NCBI GenBank assembly: GCA_006503475.1
Contig: RSEH01000018.1
Span: 168,890-232,889 of the forward strand
Origin: Stentor roeselii
Lineage: Eukaryota; Ciliophora; Heterotrichea; Heterotrichida; Stentoridae
DNA length: 64,000 nucleotides
Reading direction: 5' to 3'
The stretch's first letter is position 1, and every line of letters starts with the position of its first letter. Of this stretch, positions 8,344-17,484 are shown one piece after another. A program made the position numbers and the translations under genes. The notes under the pieces were generated by a model. The model searched no databases, was not told the DNA's origin, and worked only from the letters and a program-made list of their open reading frames with translations.

Positions 8344-9119
8344 AACTTCAATGCTGATAATTTTTAATAATATAAATTTTCAAAGGAAACAAAAAAAACA
8401 TTCTAAAATATTCAAATCTAAATCTTGAGTGTCTTATAGGAAAACCTAAACTCTTTACCTTATTACTGAAATATGAGAGTTCTTTCTGATGAAGCACTTG
8501 AATTTTTTTAAACTTAAACTTTTCCTGAATGCATGAAGGTCTTGCAGATTATAAACAATCACTTTAATTTTTCAAGATAAATAACTTTCTCTAATTCAAT
8601 TATGCCTAAGAACAGATCAAATTAGATGTTTCTAGATAAAAGTTAATACCTTTCAAGCATGAGTAGCTTGAAAGTATGTCTGTTGAAATGAAAACTGTTT
8701 TCGAAGAAAAAAAAATTCTTAATAGCTTTCTTTTTTAGTTGCCTTAAAAAAGATTAGAAAGGGCTGGACTAAGAGAATATTTGTAGATGGATATTCTTGA
8801 AATTAATGTAAATTCCTGGATATGGATAAATTAGAGCTGGACTTTCAAGTCCAAATACAATAAAGGCAAGAAATGGGAAAGAATTGAATGAATATGTAAT
8901 GATGAGCAAATCATATTCGCATCTCCGAATATTAAGATATAAATTTCTGACACTAAAAAAGTCACAAGCATAGATTATTGTTAAAATATAAAAAATATTT
9001 CAGGTTTATTGATTGCTAGAAGCTATTTTTAGAAAGTTTAGAGGAAATATTCAGAATTCCTATAAATTCAAAGGAAGGTATTTAATGACTATCTTATTAC
9101 CTAAATAAACTCTCTTTTC
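8344..9119. other. intergenic, no gene seen
   Basis: About 780 bp of AT-rich sequence between convergent genes. No convincing ORF was found, even allowing 15-nt introns. A perfect 9-bp inverted repeat with a 7-nt loop (CTTTCAAGC and GCTTGAAAG) sits at 8650-8674. No tRNA or rRNA signature was seen. Confidence 0.5.
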
Positions 9120-10025
9120 CTACTTTTTTTTGCTTTTCCTTTCTTCTTGTTTCCTTTCACTTTCTTTTCTCTCCTTTTTTTCCTTTTTTCTTCTTTTTAC
9201 TTCTTTCTTCCTTTCCTCCTCGATCGCCAACCTTTTTTGAAGCTCTTCATACTTTAGCTTAAACTCGTTGCATCTTCTTTCTTCTTCGAGTCTCTTGGCT
9301 TCTTCCAGTTCAAGCTGCTTCCTCAGCTCCTTGCTTTTTTCTTCTTCTTCTTCAAGTTGCTTCTTCAACTTTTCGCTCTTTTGTTCTTCTTCACGTCTTT
9401 TGGCTTCCTCATTTTCAAGCTGCTTCTTGAAAGCTTCATTTTTTTTTTGTTCTTCTTCAAGCTTTTCCTTCGTGATCTCTATTTGCCTAACCTTCTTTTG
9501 CCATTTTCTGTGCATTTCTTCCATCTGGGCTCTGTCTTCAAGTAAACTCTCCTTAAACAGAAAGTACTCAGTCGCTATGTTCGTAATATTTGGACTGATT
9601 TCATTTGAAGGTATCCAAATTGCTCCAAAAAGATTGGCCCTAGCTTGTTCAGGCAAGTCGCCATTGGGGTCATTTCCATTGTAAAATATGATTGACCTCG
9701 AAAATAAATGTGGAGCTATCTGAAATACAACATCATTTATTTGAGTTATGCCAATTGTAGCTCGAATGTAGTACTCAACCCCTTTCTGGAGGTGATTTGA
9801 GTTTAAAAAATTGGGTAAGTCGGTTGCCTGCAAGATCTGCTTGATATTCATGTCTGTATTCGGAACAATTATTATTTCGACAATTTTGTTGAACAACTCG
9901 ATCTTGGTTGCAACAATAGTGTTGAAGTTTAGAAAGAAGGAGAAACGGGCTGATAATATCATGTCGATTGCAGTATCTGCCAAAGATTCCATCGAGATAA
10001 AAGTTGATTGACTTGGAGCTTCCAT
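9120..10025 (-). CDS. protein with Lys/Glu coiled-coil tail, unknown
   Basis: A 301-residue protein. Residues 1-165 look like a folded domain with mixed hydrophobic and polar segments (VATKIELFNKIVEIIIVPNT, PHLFSRSIIFYNGNDPNG) that I do not recognise. Residues 166-301 are one long coiled coil with loosely repeated KKQLEEEE/EEAKRxEEE units of about 20 residues, ending in an almost pure Lys/Arg/Glu tail (KKEKKERKESERKQEERKSK). It stands apart from its neighbours, with about 900 bp on one side and 336 on the other, unlike the packed genes elsewhere. The start is ATG. Confidence 0.65.
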   Translation of the reverse strand: MEAPSQSTFISMESLADTAIDMILSARFSFFLNFNTIVATKIELFNKIVEIIIVPNTDMNIKQILQATDLPNFLNSNHLQKGVEYYIRATIGITQINDVVFQIAPHLFSRSIIFYNGNDPNGDLPEQARANLFGAIWIPSNEISPNITNIATEYFLFKESLLEDRAQMEEMHRKWQKKVRQIEITKEKLEEEQKKNEAFKKQLENEEAKRREEEQKSEKLKKQLEEEEEKSKELRKQLELEEAKRLEEERRCNEFKLKYEELQKRLAIEEERKKEVKRRKKEKKERKESERKQEERKSKKK

Positions 10026-10361
10026 TTATAAGAGATACACGATCTTAGAAAAATAGATACTTATTGATGAGTTGAAAGATTATAAGTGAAGGTAGATTAA
10101 CTCTTAGAATAAGCTTACCTCAATTTCTATCGATTGAAGAGAGACTTGGCAGAAAATAAATTACTTTGAGTATAGAATATTTATCATATATTGCTTTTTG
10201 CTAAATATTTAGGACTTTGGAGTTTAAAGGTAAGCTTATCGGATATGCTTTCTGAGAAAATTTGATTATGATAGTTTAATAGTAGCATAAAATGAACCAA
10301 AATTCCATACTTCCACTAATACCCTACATTCTTCTTCCTAAAATTAAATCTAACTAACCAA
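10026..10361. other. intergenic, no gene seen
   Basis: 336 bp between two minus-strand genes. AT-rich, with no ORF of note. It should hold the promoter of the coiled-coil gene and the 3' UTR of the prohibitin gene. Confidence 0.5.
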
Positions 10362-11189
10362 TTAATTCAACGGCAAGTTCAACAAAGTATTATTTCCTCC
10401 AGGAATATAAGTGACTCCAGGTGACTTGGCCAAAGAATCCGCGATTTTTTTAGCAGCTTCCAATCTTCTAATCTCCAACAAGTTATTCCCATACATCTCA
10501 ATAGCATTCCTTAAAATCTCTCCAGCTTCAGCTTCTCCTTCAGCTTTCATAATAGTAGCTCTAGCTTCTTGTTCCTGTTTCTGTACCAAAAACTTTGCCT
10601 TTTCCGCATCTTGCTGAGCAACTTGTTTCATTTCACAGGCATTAGCAAATTCTTTTCCAAAAGTCAAATGAGTAAGTGCGACATCCTCAAGTATAATATT
10701 GAATTCACTTGCTCTCTGAGTAAGTCTTTCCCGAATTTCCTTAGAGACCTGTTCTCTCTGGGTTAAAAGTTGTTCAGCGTTATACTGCGCGATGATAGAT
10801 TTCAAAATTTCATTTCCAATTGACGGGAGAATCCTTTCATCATAGTCTTTTCCCAAGTTAAGACAAACCGAGTCAAGATATTCAATGTCAGGTCTGTAAA
10901 GCAGCCTTACTTCGACCTTGACAGTCTGAAGGTCTTTCGTCCCTGTATGAGAAGAGATCACTTTTGGAGCTGTGCGGACTTCAAAGATTATCGGGTACTG
11001 CAGAATGGGAACCACGAAATTGAGACCTTCTGTCAAGACCTTCTGCTTGAGGCCTGAATAACGATCGAAGACCAGTCCTCTCTGACCACCGTCGATGACA
11101 ACAGCCGAGTTGCTGATTATGATTGTTCCGGCAACGAGTCCAAAGCCTAACCTTGTTATGTGCTTCAGGATCTGGTCAAAGTTGTTCAT
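10362..11189 (-). CDS. PHB1: prohibitin 1
   Basis: The ORF is open further upstream, but the ATG at 11189 (MNNFDQILKHITRLGFGLVAG) fits the family N-terminus: a short helix, then a hydrophobic anchor (about residues 12-27). The SPFH/PHB domain follows: VVIDGGQRGLVFDRYSGLK, DLQTVKVEVRLLYRP, KDYDERILPSIGNEILKS, and EDVALTHLTFGKEF, which is almost invariant in PHB1. The C-terminal coiled coil is QQDAEKAKFLVQKQEQEA. At 275 residues it has the standard PHB1 length. Prohibitin 1 forms rings with PHB2 in the mitochondrial inner membrane and supports m-AAA proteases and cristae. Its start codon touches or nearly touches the start of the divergent gene on the other strand. Confidence 0.93.
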   Translation of the reverse strand: MNNFDQILKHITRLGFGLVAGTIIISNSAVVIDGGQRGLVFDRYSGLKQKVLTEGLNFVVPILQYPIIFEVRTAPKVISSHTGTKDLQTVKVEVRLLYRPDIEYLDSVCLNLGKDYDERILPSIGNEILKSIIAQYNAEQLLTQREQVSKEIRERLTQRASEFNIILEDVALTHLTFGKEFANACEMKQVAQQDAEKAKFLVQKQEQEARATIMKAEGEAEAGEILRNAIEMYGNNLLEIRRLEAAKKIADSLAKSPGVTYIPGGNNTLLNLPLN

Positions 11190-11196
11190 GGATAAT

Positions 11197-11805
11197 ATGG
11201 AAGATTTAGCTTTGAGAAATAGAAGGGTCATGAGTCCTGTTAGGGAAACCTGCCCAATTGACTATAAGGTCTGGGAAGATGGACTTAGAGGGCAGGTCTT
11301 TCGAACGAACGACTCGTTTTATTATATTTTTAACACCCTGAGTCATGGATGTGATCAGGGAATTAAAACTGTTAAACAAACTTCGCTTTCAGCTTCACCT
11401 TGCAAGGTAAAAAATAATAGTTTTAAGCAAAGTCCTGTTAAATCTGATTTTATGACAACTGCTGCTACTAAGTTTGTTAATAAAAGTAAATCGAGGAATT
11501 CGTTTGATAAGGATTGGAGGAAAAATGTGGATCAACTTGTAGAAGAAAATATTAAGTATGTCAATTTGATCAATGCGGAAAAACGGAGGCATCAGAGTGA
11601 GAAAGTAAATCATATTTAGAAAAAATGGGTGGAAACTGCTGAGATACTTAAACAACAGGTTTTTGGAAGGGAAGAGGAAAGTTTAGAAGATCAAAATAGA
11701 AGGATTAAAGTTGAGTTTGAAGAATATAAAAGAAGCACAGAACAGATCATTCAAGAACTGAAGAATCAAATAGAAGAGATGAAGAGAAGTTCAAAAGGAA
11801 ATTAG
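11197..11805 (+). CDS. small coiled-coil protein with one intron, unknown
   Basis: Exon 1 runs to 11604 and exon 2 is 11620-11805, across the 15-nt intron 11605-11619. With the ATG at 11197 (MEDLALRNRRVMSP) the product has 197 residues. An in-frame ATG at 11188 would add three residues and overlap the prohibitin start codon. The N-terminal part (about 1-60, containing CPIDYKVWEDGL and NDSFYYIFNTLSHGCDQGI) looks conserved and folded. The rest is Lys-rich, then a coiled coil from about 105 that continues across the splice (KYVNLINAEKRRHQSEK then KWVETAEILKQQVFGR). No family is recognised. Confidence 0.78.
11605..11619 (+). other. 15-nt intron
   Basis: GTAAATCATATTTAG. Phase 0, with an in-frame TAG as its last three bases. 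The same frame stays coding with coiled-coil character for 61 codons beyond it. Confidence 0.9.
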
Positions 11806-11817
11806 GAAAATAGTGAA

Positions 11818-12213
11818 TTATTTGTTATATAATCGATCTCTTTCAGCCTCCAGCTGTTTTATATAATTCATCCAATACCTCTTCTCCTCTGCATGGTCAC
11901 TAAGCAATTTTTCATATCTTGTTCTGTTAAAGTTAAGTTCTTCTACAAGTTCAGCAATATGTTGATTTCTTTTTTCATCAACTTCGACCTCTTCTCGACT
12001 TTCTTCAGCACTTTTCTTTGAATTCTGCTCAGGAATCATCTGTAAACAAGAGTCTTCTTTATTCTGAGACTTTGTCAATACACTAGCTCCAATTCTATCA
12101 GCTTCATTTAAAATCTCTTCTTCAGTCATTACTCCTGACCTGGAAACTCCAATATCGTCTTTTCTTAGAGGCGCTCGAAAAGGGCTGGTTTTGCCGAATT
12201 TTGAATAATTCAT
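11818..12213 (-). CDS. small coiled-coil protein, unknown
   Basis: A 131-residue protein. The N-terminus is Ser/Arg/Lys-rich (MNYSKFGKTSPFRAPLRKDD), and residues 75-131 form a coiled coil (ELVEELNFNRTRYEKLLSDH, KRYWMNYIKQLEAERDRLYN). Its ATG shares a base with the stop codon of the upstream gene on the same strand (TAATG). Its 3' end converges on the plus-strand gene with 12 bp between. The conserved look of the N-terminus favours this start over Met-29. Function unknown. Confidence 0.65.
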   Translation of the reverse strand: MNYSKFGKTSPFRAPLRKDDIGVSRSGVMTEEEILNEADRIGASVLTKSQNKEDSCLQMIPEQNSKKSAEESREEVEVDEKRNQHIAELVEELNFNRTRYEKLLSDHAEEKRYWMNYIKQLEAERDRLYNK

Positions 12214-13475
12214 TATTTATTAAATCTTCTTTTTACAGTGAAAGAATTTAAATTTCTGCCTTTTTTAGAGAAATCTGAAGAATTTAAATCACTAAAGGTC
12301 TTGTCTTGGTCTTCTATTGGTTCTGTTGGCTTTAAAGTATCGGATAAGTGTAAAGTTTGGTTTTGGGTTTCAGAGTCTTTCGCGATTTCAAATGGAAATT
12401 TCACGTCTTTTGTTAAGACTTTCACTGATGAAAGGTTTGAAGATTTCTGGAATCTTGGGACGGGAGTTGAGGAGTCTTGAGGGTTGTTCATGATGTAAGA
12501 AGTTTCTTTTTGGAGTTTGAAAGTCAGATAAGACCTTAACAAACAAATGAACATTTGAAGGACTATCAGGGTAAGTAAGATGTAATAAAATGAAGATGTT
12601 GAAATGAGGTTAAAAAGTGCAAGTAACTGAAAAAAACTAAAAAAAAGTCGAAAAAATGATTCTATTATCAAGAAAAAACACTTTTTTCTGTCGTATTTCT
12701 TGGATTTGCAACCAATTATTACTATATAAGACTTACTCAGAGATAAATCGAAGACCATGAAAATCAGAATGTAGACTAATTGATTTTCACTCAGTGCAGA
12801 GGCAAAAAAAGAGGTCAACAACAACAAAGCGAGAAACCCCAAGTAAAATATCCAGCTTCTTTCAAAGTCTTCTTTGTAAATAGTAGAAATCGAGATCGAA
12901 CTCTTGAACTTTGCGAGAAGAACTCCTAGATATATGAAAACTGATAAAATAAATAACACAGATACCACAAAACCTGAAATTTCGAAAGAATCAGCGATTT
13001 TCACCTGAGAGTTAATCACAGATTTTATGTTTTCTGAAGCAAAATAAAAGAAACTTTGAATCGTGGATACAAAAAAAAACGATAAAAATTCAAAAAAGCT
13101 TCGATTTTCATGAACTTTTCGATATTTTAAAGTTAATAAGATGATTATTCCCACTTTTAATAATATTTCATCTATAATGTTCTGAAAAAAATTATTAGGA
13201 TAACCCTGGATTAGCTGAAAGGGTCTAAATAAAAGATCAAGAGTCTCTTTTAAATTTTTTAGATCTGATCGAACAGTAATGCGCATAAACTGTAAAAAAG
13301 TGTTGTAAAACAAATAAGCTACAAAATAACTCTTTTTCGGGTAGGACATGACAACCAAAGATACCAAAACAACTTCATAAACTGACAAAATAATCCAAAA
13401 AATATTAGGATCAAGTCCGACTTCCTCTCCATCATCAGCCCAAGCAAGTCCGCAACTTAAAACCAGAAAAAACAT
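12213..13475 (-). CDS. polytopic membrane protein, unknown
   Basis: A 420-residue protein with a cleavable-looking signal (MFFLVLSCGLAWADDGEEV) and about eight hydrophobic helices up to residue 335. These include FWIILSVYEVVLVSLVVM, IIDEILLKVGIIILLTL, FVVSVLFILSVFIYLGVLL and WIFYLGFLALLLLTSFFA. A cytosolic Ser/Thr/Lys-rich tail of about 85 residues follows. The layout could suit a receptor or transporter, but I do not recognise a family. The stop codon TAA overlaps the ATG of the next gene by one base. It is divergent from the RING/B-box/Kelch gene, with 64 bp between start codons. Confidence 0.72.
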   Translation of the reverse strand: MFFLVLSCGLAWADDGEEVGLDPNIFWIILSVYEVVLVSLVVMSYPKKSYFVAYLFYNTFLQFMRITVRSDLKNLKETLDLLFRPFQLIQGYPNNFFQNIIDEILLKVGIIILLTLKYRKVHENRSFFEFLSFFFVSTIQSFFYFASENIKSVINSQVKIADSFEISGFVVSVLFILSVFIYLGVLLAKFKSSISISTIYKEDFERSWIFYLGFLALLLLTSFFASALSENQLVYILIFMVFDLSLSKSYIVIIGCKSKKYDRKKCFFLIIESFFRLFFSFFQLLALFNLISTSSFYYILLTLIVLQMFICLLRSYLTFKLQKETSYIMNNPQDSSTPVPRFQKSSNLSSVKVLTKDVKFPFEIAKDSETQNQTLHLSDTLKPTEPIEDQDKTFSDLNSSDFSKKGRNLNSFTVKRRFNK

Positions 13476-13539
13476 TTTTATTCACTCTCATTAATCTAAT
13501 AATCCACTCTTCCAAATTTAATCTTGAAAACTCATGTAA

Positions 13540-15120
13540 ATGGATTTTCTCTTTTGCAATCTCTGCCACTCTTCTACAACCCCAGCTTACATCTTAGACT
13601 GTGGAGACTCAATATGCTTCAATTGTTTACAAAGCCATTTACGGTCTAACCAAAATGATAGCAAAGAAGTAAAAAAAAATTAGGAAAAATTTCTGAATTG
13701 CCCGAATTGCAGTCAAACTTCAATCATGTCAGAGTATTCTTTTCAGTCATTCATCAAAAATAAACATTTAAACCACTTCATGTCTGAAAACATCAAGATC
13801 GGTAAAAATGATTCAACTGAAAAAGGCCGAAATTTTTCTTTTTTTGAGAATTTTGACCCTTTTCTCAATGATTTTCCAAAAGATACCTCTGATCAATGTT
13901 CGCTTCATTTCTTGGAGTTTAACTTTTTTTGTCTTACAGAAAGAGTCCCTTTATGTCGAATTTGCATCGATTCACATGTTGAAGACTGTCACAAGGTCTG
14001 GCACAAGACAGATATCATTGAAAAGCATATTCTTACTATCAACGACATTTCAAAAAACAAAGAAAAATTACTTTCTCTTAGTAAAAAATCTGAAAAAATC
14101 TCAGTCGATCTAAAAATCGCAAATAAAACCTTTCAAAAAATCATAAAAAAACCTCGAAAAACCTGGTACGAAAAAGTTGAACAAGTTTTCGAACTTCTCG
14201 ATATGTCTTTTCCCTCAAATCCAGAAATGCATCCATTTGAAAACCCTTTCGCTTCTTTAACTTCAAATATGATTTCCTATTTATCAACATCTTCCTCTTC
14301 TTCCTCATTTTCCACAATGGCCTATGTGACAAGAGGCACATCTGACTGCTTCACTTACGACTTTAACACCCAAGAGTTCCGAATATTGAAGACTTCTAAA
14401 AAAATTTTAAAATGGTCAGGAATCATTCAAAACTCTTCAAAGACCTTGATAGTGACAGGAGGAAAGCACTCGAAAGAAGAAGGTTCCACAAATGATTGTT
14501 TTGAACTGAATGTAGAAGATGGGTCGATTAACACATTAGAAAAAATGCTTTCAAGTCACTCTTCTCATGTCAATATTTTGTGGAATGGATATCTTTACGT
14601 TATTTCAGGAAAAAATAATAATAACAGTGTTTCGACTCAATGTGAAAAACTTGACCTTGAGTCTTTGAATTGGAGTTCTATTGAAAATAATCAGGTTGGA
14701 AGGACTTGTGCATCTGGCTCAGCTCATAAAGGAAACTTGTTTATTATTGGAGGGTGCAAAAATAGCTCTATTGAAAAATATGATGTTAAGGAAAATATCT
14801 GGAGTTTGGTGCAGGTTAGACTTTTTGATATTATTTGGCAACATCTTTCTGTTAGTGTTGGAGACAAGATATTGGTGTTTGGAGGAGATTCTGCTAATGA
14901 TGCACCTACTCGTTATTCTTATTTACTTGACCCTGAAACTGCGGAGGTTTCTGATTTAGAAACTTTACCTGTTAGCCAGTGCTGGCTGTGTGAGTGGTAC
15001 CCGAGCCTTGTCAGGGGAAACCGTATTTGGATCATGAGCAAAGAGCTGAAGTTTTTAAGTTACAATATTGACACACAAGAATGGCGAGTATTAAAAAATT
15101 CAATTAAAAGAATTAGATAA
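13540..15120 (+). CDS. RING/B-box/Kelch (TRIM-like) protein
   Basis: Two exons (13540-13668 and 13684-15120) give 521 residues. The spliced N-terminus is a RING-like finger: C6-x2-C9, C21, C26-x2-C29, then C49-x2-C52 supplied by exon 2. The usual His ligand after C21 appears as Asp. A B-box follows (CSLHFLEFNFFC, then PLCRICIDSHVEDCHKVWH), then a short coiled coil (about 130-170). A C-terminal six-blade Kelch-type propeller runs from about 210 (ILWNGYLYVISGKNN, AHKGNLFIIGGCKNS, SVGDKILVFGGDSAND). RING/B-box/Kelch proteins typically act as E3 ligases, with Kelch as the substrate arm. The RING is only seen after splicing. The last 21 bp overlap the 3' end of the opposite gene. Confidence 0.83.
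13669..13683 (+). other. 15-nt intron
   Basis: GTAAAAAAAAATTAG. Phase 0 with an in-frame TAG. It lies between the third and fourth Cys pairs of the RING, after codon 43. Confidence 0.9.
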
Positions 15121-17448
15121 AATCAAGAAATGGTCAAATTCTTTTTTAAGTATATGCCAAAGCTGGAGATATCTAGTCTGTTCTTGAGTTTTCAACTTGC
15201 ATTTAATTTCATCGATTTTCCAATGCCATTGCTCCAAACTCAAACTTTCGTCAACATATTTTTCCATCATTTTCAGCAATTTTTCCTCATTTTCATTTAA
15301 AAAATCAAGGATTTCTTTTGAGTTTTTCTGATAACCGATGAAAAACTCAGCAACTGAAGGACTTGAAAGAATCCCAGTGGCGATGCAGAGGTCGATGAAA
15401 AATTTGTTTTCAAGTTCGAAGCTTGAATCAAAAGATAAAGATTTTAAGACCTGAGAGTGTTTTTTTGGACTTAAATGTCTTAAAATAACCTGAATTTCAC
15501 CTTTGGTTAGGTAATTGTACTCTGTCATTATTTTAATGCAGGTACTTGCCCCGTTTTTTATTTTTTGAACGTATTTTTCGTAAGTTTCCATAAATCTTGA
15601 GAGGAAATCGTCGAGGTCGACCACTCCTTGTTTGTTAATTGTGCTAGGGTCTGCACTGTTCATCTTTCCGAGAGACTCTAGTAAGAAATTTAAGTCACTT
15701 CTGGCGAGGATGGTTTCGAGTTTTAGTTTTACGCATTCGACTGCTCTTAAGTAAGGGATAAACTTGTTGTTTAAAGAATTTGTGGGATCGATAAGGACCC
15801 CAGTTCTGCAATTGGTAATAAACTCAATCACTCTAATAAACATCTCAGACCCTTGATTTGAAAGATCAGGCAAGTCAACTTTAGACCCAGCATGAAGAGC
15901 TCTCAAAAACAAAGAAATCTTCGGACTAACTAAATGATGAACAATACATCCAGTGACCATTTCCAAGAACTTTTTATCAGCCAAGTTCCTTCCACTATAC
16001 TTTTCCAAGAAATAACAAAATACAAACTCCGAAAACCTCTGATCTTTTGAATATTTTTTAAAAATCGCAAGATTTATCATTTTCAAGACCTGAGCCAATG
16101 TTTTTTTCGATGAAGTTTTCGAGAGTTTTGAAAGTTTGACAACTGAAAGTGACTGCAAATGATTTAAAAGTGAATAAGCCGATGATGGCGAAGGGCTTCT
16201 ATCGGTCAAGTTCTTGCTTGTGTTAAACCTCCTGATTGGATTTTACTTTATCTTTGAAGTTACTTGTTTGAGTTGAATTCGAGGAGATTCTCCAGTGAAA
16301 TGATTAGCTGAACTTGGAGGGTTTATTAAAGTTTCAGTTTGATTTTTTTGTATCTGAAGAGCGAATTTAAAGCCTTCAAGCCACTGGTGAAGGTCTTTCA
16401 CTTCAAGTGACAGTCTTTCTGCTAAGTCCTCAGCGGGTAAGTGATCACATTTCAAGCCTTGCCACAAGGAAATGAACTCTTCCTTGAACATTTCTTTAGA
16501 ACTCTTTAAAACCAAATCATTGACTTTATCATCTTCACCTGGAAGAGGTGTCATCATGAAAGAAGTCTCTGTTAAAGAAGAACTTCTGGAAGACCTGCTA
16601 ACACCCAAGCCTTCTCCCTGCTCAGTCTGAATAAAAACATGTCTAACAAGAGGAGGTTCTTTCCAGTTACTTTTTACTTCTAAAACCATTTTCTCAAGAC
16701 TTTGAACAGATTCCCTTAATTCAATTCTTTCTTCAGTGATTTTAAAATTTTCCTGATTCAGTCTTTGAATTTCCAAGTTTAAACTCTGGACCTGCTCCTG
16801 AAACTTGACAATTTTTACTTGATTTGCTAGTTCATTAGCTTCTAAATCAAGTAAAGTCGCTTCAGTGGCAGCTTCTGCTGCCACCCTAAGTGATTCAATA
16901 TACTTTCTCCAGACACTACTCAAGACCTGGATAATATTTTTCAATACTTCTGCACGACTTTTGCATAACACAGAGACTTGTCGAAGAACTTCATTCAAAG
17001 CAACATAATAAATCGTTTCAACTTTTTCAACTAATTCATCTGGAGGCGTTTCCCTTCCAGATAGAAAGTTTTCAAGACAAGGAAGATGAACTTTGTTCAT
17101 TTCTTCAAGCCAGGCCTGAATTGACTCGAGTTCTTTTGAACTTGTTGGGTTCCTCGATTTTCCTTCAGACAGCCATTTCTTCATATCTAGTAAATTCAAA
17201 GGTAAAGCTGAAGTTTTCGGCTTTTTTAACTGCGAGTCAAGAATATGTGAGACGTCTCTTGGACTATTTTTTGATAAAACTCGAATAAAACTTTTTCTTC
17301 TGTCTTCTTCTAAGATGTCCTTTCGACTGAGGCAGATATTCGGGTTGATTTGACTGTCAAGGTTCAACTTTGGAAGAGAAAAACATTTAGAGTTGTCAGG
17401 TTTTTTACTTGAAATGATGAAAGAAGAGTGTTTTTTCGAATCATCCAT
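15100..17448 (-). CDS. AXDND1-like axonemal protein (two exons)
   Basis: Two ORFs in the same frame, 17448-16243 and one ending at 15100, are joined by removal of the 15-nt intron 16232-16246. The downstream ORF has no ATG of its own before the splice. The product is 777 residues. The N-terminal 90 are disordered. Residues about 140-260 (ETIYYVALNEVLRQVSVLCK, RAEVLKNIIQVLSSVWRKYI, then a long coiled coil) match the axonemal dynein light chain (p28) type domain, ExxRQVSxxCxxRxxLL, as in AXDND1. Residues about 405-777 are helical with no domain I recognise. A ciliary role is inferred from the domain. The last 21 bp overlap the Kelch gene. Confidence 0.75.
16232..16246 (-). other. 15-nt intron joining two ORFs
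   Basis: On the minus strand: GTAAAATCCAATCAG. Phase 2. Unspliced it gives an in-frame TAA, which makes the gene look like two separate ORFs. Confidence 0.88.
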
Positions 17449-17484
17449 TTGTATTAATCATTATTTCTTATACTGCAAGAAAAT

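Noticed and set aside
8650-8674. 9-bp perfect hairpin as a possible RNA gene or terminator
   Set aside because: Isolated, AT-rich and not flanked by other structure. Rho-independent-type terminators are not expected in a nuclear genome, so it is noted only.
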